Of a stretch of 10,358 bases of DNA, positions 1 to 7,810 are shown one piece after another. The stretch covers positions 1 to 10,358 of the forward strand of contig DRJJ01000317.1 in NCBI GenBank assembly GCA_011052255.1, given 5' to 3'. The notes under the pieces were generated by a model that worked only from the letters and a program-made list of their open reading frames with translations, did not search any database and was not told the origin of the DNA. Positions within the stretch are counted from its first letter, which is position 1; the number at the start of each line of letters is the position of its first letter. Made by a program: the position numbers and the translations under genes. Source of the stretch: Gammaproteobacteria bacterium. GTDB taxonomy: Bacteria > Pseudomonadota > Gammaproteobacteria > DRJJ01.

Positions 1-2547
1 CGCCGGGCCATGATTTATGAATTCCCACATCAAATGCAAAGTCTGGAGTCACGGATACATGAATTCCTGACAGAGATATTCACACCTAATCAGTTTGAGC
101 AGCCGGCACTACTACGTGGAATATATTTTCTAAGCAGCACGCAATCCACTATGCCTGCGAGTTGGGTATCGGGCGTGTTACCGCTGGAATATAATACGCC
201 GCCGCCAGTAAGCGTTGGTCAGACCGAGCGAAAAAGCTTTTTTATAAAACGACTGTTCAGCGATATGATATTTGCAGAATCAGATATGGCTACAGTAAAT
301 TCGCGTATCGACAGGCGTTTTAAATGGACATACCGTGCAATTCTAACGGCTGTTACTGCCTTTTTCAGCGTAGGTGTTTATGCGTGGTATATCAGTTATG
401 AAAACAATAATCATTACGTTAATAACGTATATCAGGATATCGACCAATATAAAGATATAAACAGTAATCAACTAAGTACCAAGGTCGACTGGAAAGTAAT
501 GGCAGCCGGCCTGGATGTATTAAAAGACCTGCCTACAGGATATGATAAAGGCCCGGATGATTACAGTATGGACATGGGTTATGGCCTGTATCAGGGTTAT
601 AAGGTAGGAGCCCAGGCAAGAACAACATATCTAAAGGCTTTGCAGTTTCACTTTATGCCTGCCATATCAACCATGTTAATCAAACAGATTGATGTTGCTA
701 GTAAAAATGATGATTTTTTATACGAGGCACTTAGATTTTATTTAATGCTGTATAACCCGGATAAAATGGATGTCGAGACATTTAACTTATGGGCAGCTAC
801 CTTGTGGCGGGGAAATCTGACAGGAAAAGATAGTAAACAGCTTCAGACTATACTTAGCCAACACCTTAACGTGGCGCTGGCAGAGAAAATTACTCCGCCA
901 CCCATAGACGCTAAAAGGGTTAAGAAGGCTAGAGAGGTGCTAACCAACACACCTCTGGACGTGAGATTATATCGAAGACTAAAAAATGACTATATCCAGG
1001 ATCACTCAGGAGGGTTTAGTGTTGCTGATGTTCTGGGTAAGAAAGCAGAGTTATTGTTTTATCGCCGTAGTGGAAAAGCGCTCACAGAATCTATACCGGA
1101 ATTGTTTACCTATAAGGGATTTCACACCGGTTTTAATATTCAGAACAAGCAGCTGGCAAAACGACTTGCTGATGAACGCTGGATCTATGGAGACTCAACT
1201 CATGAAACATTTTCAGAGGCAGATGTAGACTCAATCAGCAAACGAGTTCAGGAATACTATTTTGACGAATATATTTCGCGCTGGAACGCCCTGCTTAAAG
1301 ACCTGGTACTCAAATCATTTAATACAGCAAATCAGGGTCGAAATATAGTACGCTTAATGGCAAGTTCAGATGCGCCATTGATAGTATTGCTAAAAAATAT
1401 TCGAAAAAATACAGCACTAAGTGAGCTGCCAGCATCTGCAGATGCTGCAAAACACGTCGCAGGTGCCCTCGCTGAGTCAAATTCAAAATTATCAGCAGAA
1501 AAGCGGCGCCTGGAAAGACTGGTGCCAAAGAATACAAAAAAATCTCGCGTTAAGCTGCCAGGGCAGCCTGTTTCTAGCGCGTTCTCATCGCTAAATGATT
1601 ACATTAATGACAGTGATGGTTTGCCATTATCTCAATTGCAACTCGCTATCAAGGAACTTGACAAATACTTCAAAAACCTCGCATTTGCGAGTGACTTCAA
1701 GATGGCTGCATTTGAAGCGAGCCGAAGTGATGATCAGGGTGGTGGTGCTATTAAACCAGTATTATTTGCCGTCAGTGAGGCGCCTGTTATCGTTCAGGGG
1801 TGGTTCAAGTCACTTGCACGTGATAGTCGGCGCGTAACGACAGTTGCAACAAAAGGTTACATCAATAATGCCTGGCAAGATGATATCGTAAAATATTACG
1901 AAAGGGCTATAAAAGGTCGATACCCGCTTGATGCTACAAGTAACAGACAGGTACAAATGGATGATTTTGTAGCATTCTTTGGCCCGGGCGGGAAGATGGA
2001 CACCTACTTTAATCAATATATTAAGGTATATGTCGATACAAGAGGAGACAAGTGGCGAATCAAGCGTAAAGGTCTTTCTGAAGAATCATTAAAGATTTTC
2101 GAACGCGCCAGGCGCATACAGGAAGCATACTTCTCAGGAAATCAAAAAACACCTAATGTTAAATTTATCCTGCGCCCCTACTCGCTTGATAAAGTAGCGA
2201 CACAATCATTACTTGACATAATGGGTGTAAAAGTCAGGTACAAACATGGTCCGGTGCGTTCCTATCCTGTGGTATGGCCTGGTGTTGAAAAAAACAGCTC
2301 CGACTTTGTATTAATGCTGGCCAGTAAAGGAACTCCACTGAGCACACGTTCCGAGGGTGAGTGGGGTTGGTTCAGGCTAATAGATCAATATGCCGATATT
2401 AAAAAAATGGAAAACAACAATGACGACTATCTGCTCACCTTTAAACTTAAAGGCGTAAAAGCAAAATATGTACTGCGACCACAAAGTATAGTTAATCCTT
2501 TCACCAATACAGATATTAGGGGTTTTTCGCTCCCACAACGCTTATGA
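1..2547 (+). CDS. tssM: T6SS membrane-complex protein TssM (IcmF family), 3' part of gene
   Basis: TssM is the inner-membrane subunit of the T6SS trans-envelope complex. It joins TssL in the inner membrane and reaches through the periplasm to the lipoprotein TssJ. The reading frame is open from base 1 (Arg-Arg-Ala before the Met at 10), so the Met at 10 is internal and the true start lies upstream; 848 residues are visible, against roughly 1,100-1,250 for the family, and the N-terminal helices and cytoplasmic NTPase-like part are missing. Counting from the Met at 10, visible features are the IcmF-typical LLRGIYFLSSTQ at about 34-45, one membrane helix at about 107-129, a long helical periplasmic region, the DDFVAFFGPGG motif near 650 and a C-terminal WPGV...EGEWGWFRLID region at about 756-793, as expected of the TssJ-facing IcmF C-terminal domain. 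The stop overlaps tagF by 4 bp (ATGA). Family assignment is firm; subtype cannot be judged. Confidence 0.95.
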   Translation, partial: RRAMIYEFPHQMQSLESRIHEFLTEIFTPNQFEQPALLRGIYFLSSTQSTMPASWVSGVLPLEYNTPPPVSVGQTERKSFFIKRLFSDMIFAESDMATVNSRIDRRFKWTYRAILTAVTAFFSVGVYAWYISYENNNHYVNNVYQDIDQYKDINSNQLSTKVDWKVMAAGLDVLKDLPTGYDKGPDDYSMDMGYGLYQGYKVGAQARTTYLKALQFHFMPAISTMLIKQIDVASKNDDFLYEALRFYLMLYNPDKMDVETFNLWAATLWRGNLTGKDSKQLQTILSQHLNVALAEKITPPPIDAKRVKKAREVLTNTPLDVRLYRRLKNDYIQDHSGGFSVADVLGKKAELLFYRRSGKALTESIPELFTYKGFHTGFNIQNKQLAKRLADERWIYGDSTHETFSEADVDSISKRVQEYYFDEYISRWNALLKDLVLKSFNTANQGRNIVRLMASSDAPLIVLLKNIRKNTALSELPASADAAKHVAGALAESNSKLSAEKRRLERLVPKNTKKSRVKLPGQPVSSAFSSLNDYINDSDGLPLSQLQLAIKELDKYFKNLAFASDFKMAAFEASRSDDQGGGAIKPVLFAVSEAPVIVQGWFKSLARDSRRVTTVATKGYINNAWQDDIVKYYERAIKGRYPLDATSNRQVQMDDFVAFFGPGGKMDTYFNQYIKVYVDTRGDKWRIKRKGLSEESLKIFERARRIQEAYFSGNQKTPNVKFILRPYSLDKVATQSLLDIMGVKVRYKHGPVRSYPVVWPGVEKNSSDFVLMLASKGTPLSTRSEGEWGWFRLIDQYADIKKMENNNDDYLLTFKLKGVKAKYVLRPQSIVNPFTNTDIRGFSLPQRL

Positions 2548-3317
2548 GTATAAATAATGAACATTGTGGCTTGTTTGGAAAACTACCACAGCAAGCTGAT
2601 TTTATCAGTCATCATCTACACGAGGACTACACGGAGTACTGGCATTCCTGGTTGCAATCATCCATGAGTGTGAGTCGTGAACAGCTTGGGGATGACTGGC
2701 TTAATTATTATTTAACCAGCCCGATATGGCACTTTGCCTTGTCGCCGGGTATTTGTTATTCACATACTGTAACGGGTGTAATAATTCCGAGTATGGATGA
2801 AGTGGGTCGTTACTTCCCGCTTACCCTTGCTCATGCCGGCAATCATCTGGTATGGGATGCCTATTTGAATGGACAAGAGTGGTATGGTGCTGCCGAACAA
2901 ACACTGATTTCTGCACTGGATGAAAATACCGGATATGAAAAACTGATTGAGAAACTTGAGTCACTTGATAAGCCGGACTTCCATGGATTGCCTGAATACC
3001 AGACACAAGCCTCAATAACCGGCCTTGATAAATCCTATATGGTTCCAGTACCAGACGATACTGGCAATACGGACATACTGATGGGTCTACTGGACAAGAC
3101 CTATACAAGATTACTAGGTAATTACAGTCTGTGGTGGACAAAAGGATCAGAGTACGTTGAGCCCTGTTTGTTAGTAAGCTCCAATCTACCGGCAGCAGGA
3201 CAGTTTGCAGCGATGTTAGATGGTGACTGGCAACAGTGGGGCTGGTCTATAGAACAGGTTATTACAGAAACCGTGAACGAAGAGCCTGACGTGGCAGTGG
3301 CAAACAACAATGAATAA
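2544..3317 (+). CDS. tagF: T6SS-associated protein TagF (ImpM family)
   Basis: A 257-residue protein with the TagF/ImpM signature: an N-terminal GLFGKLPQQADF motif (residues 9-20), tryptophans in EYWHSWLQ (31-38), LTSPIWHFALSPG (57-69) and the GRYFPLTLAH segment (88-97). In Pseudomonas aeruginosa and Agrobacterium, TagF is a cytoplasmic post-translational repressor of T6SS firing, acting through the forkhead-associated protein Fha. That role is family knowledge, not shown here. No signal peptide or membrane helix is seen. The start is set by the ATGA overlap with the tssM stop, which implies translational coupling. The 3' end overlaps pppA by 8 bp. In some bacteria TagF and PppA are fused into one protein; here they are separate but overlapping frames. 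Length is normal and nothing is missing. Confidence 0.93.
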   Translation: MSINNEHCGLFGKLPQQADFISHHLHEDYTEYWHSWLQSSMSVSREQLGDDWLNYYLTSPIWHFALSPGICYSHTVTGVIIPSMDEVGRYFPLTLAHAGNHLVWDAYLNGQEWYGAAEQTLISALDENTGYEKLIEKLESLDKPDFHGLPEYQTQASITGLDKSYMVPVPDDTGNTDILMGLLDKTYTRLLGNYSLWWTKGSEYVEPCLLVSSNLPAAGQFAAMLDGDWQQWGWSIEQVITETVNEEPDVAVANNNE

Positions 3318-4038
3318 TACCGGATGCTACGTTACATCGAGTGGACTAACGCATGTTGGCTGTGTACGTGCCTGTAATGAAGACGCATACCTCGAAATGC
3401 CGGATTCTGGTTTATGGTGCGTGGCTGATGGTATGGGCGGACATGATTCTGGTGATGTCGCCAGTCAGAGCATCATACAGGCGTTAGCGCAACTAGGGGC
3501 TGAGTATCAGGGTTATGAACTGACAGAACAGGTGACGGATGTTTTGCAGACTGTGAACACTTACTTACTCAACCACGCCAGATCGATCGGGGGTGATGCG
3601 GTTGTCGGGAGTACTGTAGTGGTACTTGTACTGGAAGGTGAGAACTATCATTGCTACTGGACCGGGGACAGTCGCTGTTATCTTTGGCGTGACAATTTCT
3701 TGAAATGTATTACACGAGACCATACACTGGTTTCAGAGGCCGTTGCAGAAGGTCGATTGACTCAGGTTCAGGCCGATAAACACCCAAAAGGTCATGTGCT
3801 GACACGAGCAATAGGAGCCTATGAAGACGTGACCGTAGAGGTCGAAACCGGCATTATTTTCGAGGGTGACACCTTCCTGCTGTGTACAGACGGGTTAACC
3901 AGGATCTTTAATGATCAAATGATCGCAGAACGGTTATTGTATTCACCACCGGATCAGGTGAATGCCAGTCTCATTGATGAGGCCTTGTCATTAGGTGCGA
4001 GTGATAATATTACCTCAATTATGCTGACGATCGAATGA
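3310..4038 (+). CDS. pppA: PP2C-type Ser/Thr protein phosphatase PppA (Stp1-like), T6SS-associated
   Basis: A 242-residue protein phosphatase of the bacterial PP2C/Stp1 class, complete and cytoplasmic. Conserved motifs are in order: GCVRACNEDA (17-26, metal ligand D25), VADGMGGHDSGDVAS (38-52, D40), GSTVVVLVL, TGDSRCYLW (118-126), TRDHTLV, HVLTRAIGAY, LLCTDGLTR (D194) and SDNIT (D232). All four acidic metal-binding positions are present, so the enzyme should be active. In T6SS loci PppA removes phosphate placed by the kinase PpkA on Fha and so opposes kinase-driven activation; neither PpkA nor Fha is in this window, so that pairing is inferred from context. The ATG at 3310 lies inside the end of tagF (8-bp overlap). 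It is the last gene of the structural/regulatory operon, and a 173-bp gap follows. Confidence 0.93.
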   Translation: MNNTGCYVTSSGLTHVGCVRACNEDAYLEMPDSGLWCVADGMGGHDSGDVASQSIIQALAQLGAEYQGYELTEQVTDVLQTVNTYLLNHARSIGGDAVVGSTVVVLVLEGENYHCYWTGDSRCYLWRDNFLKCITRDHTLVSEAVAEGRLTQVQADKHPKGHVLTRAIGAYEDVTVEVETGIIFEGDTFLLCTDGLTRIFNDQMIAERLLYSPPDQVNASLIDEALSLGASDNITSIMLTIE

Positions 4039-4048
4039 TACACAAGTG

Positions 4049-4073
4049 ATTTAGTAAAAAATATTTACTAAAT
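4049..4073. repeat. AT-rich perfect inverted repeat downstream of pppA
   Basis: ATTTAGTAAA (4049-4058) and TTTACTAAAT (4064-4073) are perfect 10-bp inverted arms around a 5-nt spacer. The stem has only one G-C pair per arm-half and no T-run follows on the + strand, so it is a poor intrinsic terminator. It starts 11 bases after the pppA stop and lies about 46 bases upstream of a promoter candidate for vgrG, so it could be an operator for a dimeric regulator. This role is inference. Confidence 0.5.
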
Positions 4074-4118
4074 AGTGAATGCAGTAGCAGAAAAACCGGG
4101 ATTTTTGTAGCTTAACTT

Positions 4119-4127
4119 TGGTACAAT
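4119..4127 (+). promoter_or_regulatory. Candidate extended -10 promoter for vgrG
   Basis: TGG TACAAT matches the extended -10 consensus TGnTATAAT with one mismatch. No good -35 hexamer sits 16-18 bp upstream, which is tolerated in extended -10 promoters. It would start transcription near 4134 and give a leader of about 78 nt before vgrG. It lies in the only sizeable gap between the T6SS operon and the vgrG module. I checked for a sigma-54 -24/-12 element here and the GG/GC spacing does not fit. Confidence 0.35.
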
Positions 4128-4155
4128 CTTAATAAGCACGGAAGCTGTGGAATTT

Positions 4156-4182
4156 ATGACAGCCGCCATTTGTGGGCGTCAT
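4156..4182 (+). other. Possible hairpin in the vgrG 5' leader
   Basis: ATGAC (4156-4160) and GCC (4162-4164) can pair with GGC (4175-4177) and GTCAT (4178-4182), giving an 8-bp stem with one bulged A and a 10-nt loop. It ends 17 bases before the vgrG ribosome-binding site. It could affect leader stability or translation, or be chance; no known riboswitch pattern is recognised. Confidence 0.3.
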
Positions 4183-4198
4183 ATCCAGTCAAATAAAT

Positions 4199-4204
4199 AA
4201 GGAG
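4199..4204 (+). promoter_or_regulatory. Ribosome-binding site of vgrG
   Basis: AAGGAG is followed by a 7-nt spacer and the ATG at 4212. It is a strong Shine-Dalgarno match and supports the chosen vgrG start over other in-frame codons. Confidence 0.8.
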
Positions 4205-4211
4205 CAGTATT

Positions 4212-5975
4212 ATGTCTGGTGCCAGTGAACCTACCTCACAAACAGGCCGTCTTATCGGTCTGCAAACTGTACTTGGGGGCGACATACTCATTCCGACACA
4301 TATCAGTGGGTCGGAGGACATGTCTGCGCTATTCCACTATTCACTGGACGTTTTCTCAGATACGAAAGATAACCTCCAGCCTAAAGACCTGGTCGGCACA
4401 CCCGCAACATTCGTCTTGCAGCAGACCGACAAAAGCCTGCGCTACTTTAATGGCTATATTGACTCTATGGTTGCATTAGGCGTTCAACGTGCAGGCCAGC
4501 AGACCACCTATTCATTAACCATGATGCCATGGCTGGGCTTTCTCGAGAAAGCGAGTAACTGCCGTATTTTCCAGAATAAAACCATCCCTGATATCCTGAC
4601 AGATGTATTCACCCCGTATTCGATGAGCGATGTAAAGAAAAAGCTCACCGCCACACACCCAGAACACGCATTTATCGTTCAATACAATGAAACTGACCTG
4701 GAGTTTGTAGAACACCTGATGCGACGGGAAGGCATCGCATATTATTTCACACACACGAATGGTACTCATACACTAAACCTGGTTGATGCAGGCATATCCC
4801 TGCCAAAACTCACACCTAAAGACAAGTTATTCTTGCAGTCCGGAACCAATACATTTGAGCACTTTGACTCCTGGGAACATGCCAGTGAGTTTGTCACCGG
4901 TAAATTTCGTCAGAAGGCATATAACTATAAGAATCCAAGTGATCAACTCAAGGTAAAATCACAGGCTAAAGGTGAAACGGGCAAGGTACCACGCGTACTG
5001 GATATGGAGCACTATCGTTATAATGTCGATTTCGGAACCGCATCAGCTGGCAACCCCGACACGGCCTTAAGGCGTGACGAAGAACTGGAGCGCGAAAGAC
5101 AGGTACGCGGTTCAGGGCATTATCGCTTTCTACAGGTGGGTCACGTTTTTACGGCAGATGTTATACCCGCTACAGCCAGCTGGGATGACAAAGGAAAAAG
5201 CTTTTCCATTACGGGTGTGGAATGGTCAGCCTGGGACAGTAGTCATAGCAGCGATGGTGATGCCGGTTTTTCAATGAGCTTCACCGCCATGCCAAAAGGA
5301 GCACTTACCTTTCCTTTTGCCAGAACTGAGCCTCGAATCTATGGTATGCAAACAGCCGTCGTTAATGGCCCACCAGGCAGTGAAATCCATACCGATTCAC
5401 TGGGACGTATCTGTGTAAAGTTTCACTGGGATGAGCGGCCAAAAACATTTAATAACGGCAATACCAGTTGCTGGTTGCGAGTCATGCAATCCATGTCGGG
5501 GAAAGGCTTCGGTGGCCAGTTCACACCACGGGTAGGGCAGGAAGTCGTTATCGCTTTTGAAGAAGGCAATCCCAACCGACCCTTCGTCATCGGTGGGTTA
5601 TACCATGGCGAACATGCACCACCCTATGTAGACGGCAATACCCTTGGCCCAGGCACCCGTAGTGGTATGAAAACCCGATCAACCCAGGGTGGTGGCGCAT
5701 CAAATTATAATGAATTGTATTTTGAAGATAAAAAGGGTAGCGAGCAAGTATTCATACAGGCCGAAAAAGATCTCGATATTAAAGTAAAAAACAACGAAAA
5801 GCACAAAATCAAAAAGGATCTTGGTTACACAGTTGGTAATAACGAAAACCATAAAGTCAGCAAAGAAGTCGTGATCGATGCTGGTCAAAAAATCACATTA
5901 AAGGTAGGTGGGTCAACCGTTACCATCACCGCCTCGTCGATAGATATCAAAAGCCCAACAGTTAACATCAACTAG
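4212..5975 (+). CDS. vgrG: T6SS spike protein VgrG (TssI)
   Basis: VgrG trimers form the spike at the tip of the Hcp tube and carry effectors out of the cell. The 587-residue product shows the family layout: an N-terminal gp27-like part with NCRIFQNKTIPDIL (116-129) and QYNETDLEFVEHLMRREG (157-174); a gp5 OB-fold part from about 382 with GPPGSEIHTDSLGRICVKFHWD, SCWLRVMQ, GFGGQFTPRVGQEVVIAFEEG and NPNRPFVIGGLYHG (N453 onward); and a C-terminal beta-helical needle rich in short repeats (NNEKHKIKK, NNENHKVSK) that ends in the plain VITA/SPTVNIN-type tail. There is no C-terminal extension, so it is not an 'evolved' VgrG and must deliver a separate cargo. The adjacent gene, 9 bp downstream, is the obvious candidate. 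Only this VgrG is in the window; hcp is not seen. Confidence 0.96.
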   Translation: MSGASEPTSQTGRLIGLQTVLGGDILIPTHISGSEDMSALFHYSLDVFSDTKDNLQPKDLVGTPATFVLQQTDKSLRYFNGYIDSMVALGVQRAGQQTTYSLTMMPWLGFLEKASNCRIFQNKTIPDILTDVFTPYSMSDVKKKLTATHPEHAFIVQYNETDLEFVEHLMRREGIAYYFTHTNGTHTLNLVDAGISLPKLTPKDKLFLQSGTNTFEHFDSWEHASEFVTGKFRQKAYNYKNPSDQLKVKSQAKGETGKVPRVLDMEHYRYNVDFGTASAGNPDTALRRDEELERERQVRGSGHYRFLQVGHVFTADVIPATASWDDKGKSFSITGVEWSAWDSSHSSDGDAGFSMSFTAMPKGALTFPFARTEPRIYGMQTAVVNGPPGSEIHTDSLGRICVKFHWDERPKTFNNGNTSCWLRVMQSMSGKGFGGQFTPRVGQEVVIAFEEGNPNRPFVIGGLYHGEHAPPYVDGNTLGPGTRSGMKTRSTQGGGASNYNELYFEDKKGSEQVFIQAEKDLDIKVKNNEKHKIKKDLGYTVGNNENHKVSKEVVIDAGQKITLKVGGSTVTITASSIDIKSPTVNIN

Positions 5976-5984
5976 GGCGATATC

Positions 5985-7463
5985 ATGGCAAATGCATTAT
6001 ATGGGCGTTGTGTAGCAAATAAGCCGATAACCATTTCGCATGGAAACATGACCATGGTTTTCGCACCTGCCCAATTCTGGCCGACATACTGGCTAGCAAA
6101 AAATAGGGTAGATTTTAACCCTCACCTTAAATATATACTACGTATGAGACTCAAGCGTAACGATGTAGGTAAAATATTAAGACAATTTAACCAGGTAACT
6201 GGTAAGCAAATTAAAATGAATTGGTCGGACGACCAATATAAATTAGTACTATTTGACAGGATAAAAGTAGCAAAGATAAAGGTCTACTTTATAAAGAACA
6301 CTACTATGCGTTCTGTCGTCCTCAGTGACAGCTATCTCAGCGTAAATTGTAAAAGTGTTTTTTCACTCGCCCAATATACCCAGCCCGGCACAAAACCAAT
6401 GCGCGACAAACTCGCTGTAGAGCTGAGTCAGATACTGATGCTGAGAAGGTCTGATAAAATACGACATGATGATATTTACTGGTCAAGATCGCGTGTTGTC
6501 CGGGGGCTTATCGTAACCGGTGCTGTGATAACTGTCTTTGCAGAAGGCATAGGTGCTCTGATCAAACTGGTTGTCGTAATAGTGGTGGCAGCGTATGAAG
6601 CATTTAATGCAGTCTTGAGGAGATTCACTGAACTGGTATTAACAGGCGATTTTCCAGCCCTCCAAAGAGACTTGCAAAAGTTAATTGGTGGCATTTTGCA
6701 CGGCGCAGAAACGGTCATAAACAACATCAAGAAGGGATACGACATCATCACAACGATCTGGGGTGATGAAAGCAGCAGAAACCTTTTATTCGCTTTTATG
6801 AAGGAATATGTAGATGGTACATCTGTAGTAGATTCAGCCACATTCAAAATATCACTTACAATAGATATTCTGATAATTATAGGAACACTTGGAGCAGGAG
6901 CTGTGGTTGTAGGCGCACGGCTGGCCCAACGGGTTGGACAATTCACAGTTCGTGCTTTACAATTTATCGTAGATTTATACCGGGCATTAAAACTGTCTAG
7001 AGCATTGCGAAGGGTTGATGTAAAGAAACTAAATTTAAAAGCGCCGAAACCGATTATTAGGCAAATACAACCGCCGAAACCGAAATATAAATTTGGCAAA
7101 CCTGAAAACCGCAAGCAGGATGTGAATGAGTCGAATAATTCTTCAGGTTCCGATACAGAATCTAGTAAGAATCCTGAAGCTGTGGCAAAGAGTGCAAATA
7201 AAGAAATTGGTATAATTTCAACAAGAACAACTAAAAATAAAACTAGACTAGGTGGAGAATCTGGTGAGCTAGGTATAAAAATAAAATACAAAAACGGAAC
7301 AGAGTTTGATATGACTCGTACACGAGTTAAAGAGACAGAAGTTAATCCTTATAAACCTGGCCGAACAAGAAACAAAAGATTTGATAATGCACTAGATAAA
7401 AATGGTATAAAACGTGCTCCAACTAAAAGTGAATTAGATTGGTTTAATAGTATAGATTATTAG
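5985..7463 (+). CDS. Putative T6SS effector: polymorphic toxin with unrecognised N-terminal and C-terminal domains
   Basis: A 492-residue protein encoded 9 bp after vgrG, so probably co-transcribed and loaded on that spike. Residues 1-170 form a mixed alpha/beta-looking region I do not recognise; I see no PAAR repeat, MIX motif or Rhs repeats. Residues 171-207 and 288-312 are strongly hydrophobic and could cross or insert in a membrane, with an amphipathic stretch between them. Residues 352-373 are Pro/Lys-rich and 380-404 Ser/Asn/Glu-rich, a linker. The tip, 405-492, is basic (20 Lys/Arg against 12 Asp/Glu) with no His or Cys, and contains KNGTEFDMTRTRVKE, NPYKPGR and GIKRAPTKSELDWF. No signal peptide is seen. 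The tip has about 30% GC, far below vgrG, as in exchanged toxin cassettes. The effector role is inferred from position, layout and the acidic partner gene; the biochemical activity is unknown, with a nucleic-acid target plausible from its charge. Confidence 0.72.
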   Translation: MANALYGRCVANKPITISHGNMTMVFAPAQFWPTYWLAKNRVDFNPHLKYILRMRLKRNDVGKILRQFNQVTGKQIKMNWSDDQYKLVLFDRIKVAKIKVYFIKNTTMRSVVLSDSYLSVNCKSVFSLAQYTQPGTKPMRDKLAVELSQILMLRRSDKIRHDDIYWSRSRVVRGLIVTGAVITVFAEGIGALIKLVVVIVVAAYEAFNAVLRRFTELVLTGDFPALQRDLQKLIGGILHGAETVINNIKKGYDIITTIWGDESSRNLLFAFMKEYVDGTSVVDSATFKISLTIDILIIIGTLGAGAVVVGARLAQRVGQFTVRALQFIVDLYRALKLSRALRRVDVKKLNLKAPKPIIRQIQPPKPKYKFGKPENRKQDVNESNNSSGSDTESSKNPEAVAKSANKEIGIISTRTTKNKTRLGGESGELGIKIKYKNGTEFDMTRTRVKETEVNPYKPGRTRNKRFDNALDKNGIKRAPTKSELDWFNSIDY

Positions 7464-7465
7464 GA
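7462..7465 (+). promoter_or_regulatory. Shine-Dalgarno of the immunity gene, overlapping the effector stop
   Basis: AGGA at 7462-7465 overlaps the effector TAG stop (7461-7463) and stands 7 nt before the ATG at 7473. Terminating ribosomes would cover it, so the two proteins are likely made in linked amounts. Confidence 0.6.
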
Positions 7466-7472
7466 TATAATT

Positions 7473-7721
7473 ATGATTGATTCAAAAACGGGTAAAAAAA
7501 TTGAAGTCCTAATTGATCCGGAAGCGGGACCATATATTCGAATTTCAAATTGGAATGATGCAGATTGTTTAGAAGATTTACTTTCTGACAAATATGATGT
7601 TTTATTTGAAATGAAAACTCCAGATGATTTAGCTATTGACAATGGTAAGGAATATTATTTCGGTAATATTGCAGATCCTGAAAAGCTTCAGAAAATTTTA
7701 GATGAAATTAATTTGGAGTAA
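7473..7721 (+). CDS. Putative immunity protein for the upstream T6SS effector
   Basis: An 82-residue protein starting 9 bp after the effector stop, with AGGA at good spacing before the ATG. It is very acidic: 20 Asp/Glu against 9 Lys/Arg, clustered in DADCLEDLLSDKYD (29-42), TPDDLAIDNGKE and the C-terminus. It has no signal peptide or membrane helix, so it should act in the cytoplasm. I do not recognise a family. The tandem order vgrG - toxin - small acidic gene, the opposite charge to the toxin tip and the same low GC (74 of 249 bases, about 30%) make an immunity role the best reading: it would bind and neutralise the toxin tip in the producer and its kin. If so, a cytoplasmic immunity protein implies a cytoplasmic target. 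The function is inference; the reading frame itself is well supported. Confidence 0.75.
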   Translation: MIDSKTGKKIEVLIDPEAGPYIRISNWNDADCLEDLLSDKYDVLFEMKTPDDLAIDNGKEYYFGNIADPEKLQKILDEINLE

Positions 7722-7810
7722 TATTTCTTAGTAATAGAAAAGAATAGGGGGCAGCGATAAGATAATATCTAAAAGGAAGCCCTGCATCAGGAGGGTCTGG
7801 GGAAACTCAT

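Noticed and set aside
2821..3141. 106-codon open frame on the - strand within tagF
   Set aside because: It overlaps conserved TagF coding sequence and looks like a shadow frame.
4119..4137. Possible sigma-54 promoter before vgrG
   Set aside because: TGGTAC resembles a -24 element, but the next GC is 14 bp from GG instead of 10, so the -12 element is out of place.
6476..7291. 271-codon open frame on the - strand opposite the effector gene
   Set aside because: It lies wholly inside the effector gene on the other strand, its product is an unstructured-looking Ser/Pro/Thr-rich sequence, and its frame is explained by the complement of the hydrophobic and Lys-rich effector codons.
7722..7741. Terminator after the immunity gene
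   Set aside because: Only a 5-bp AT-rich inverted repeat (TTTCT/AGAAA) is seen, with no GC stem and no T-run.
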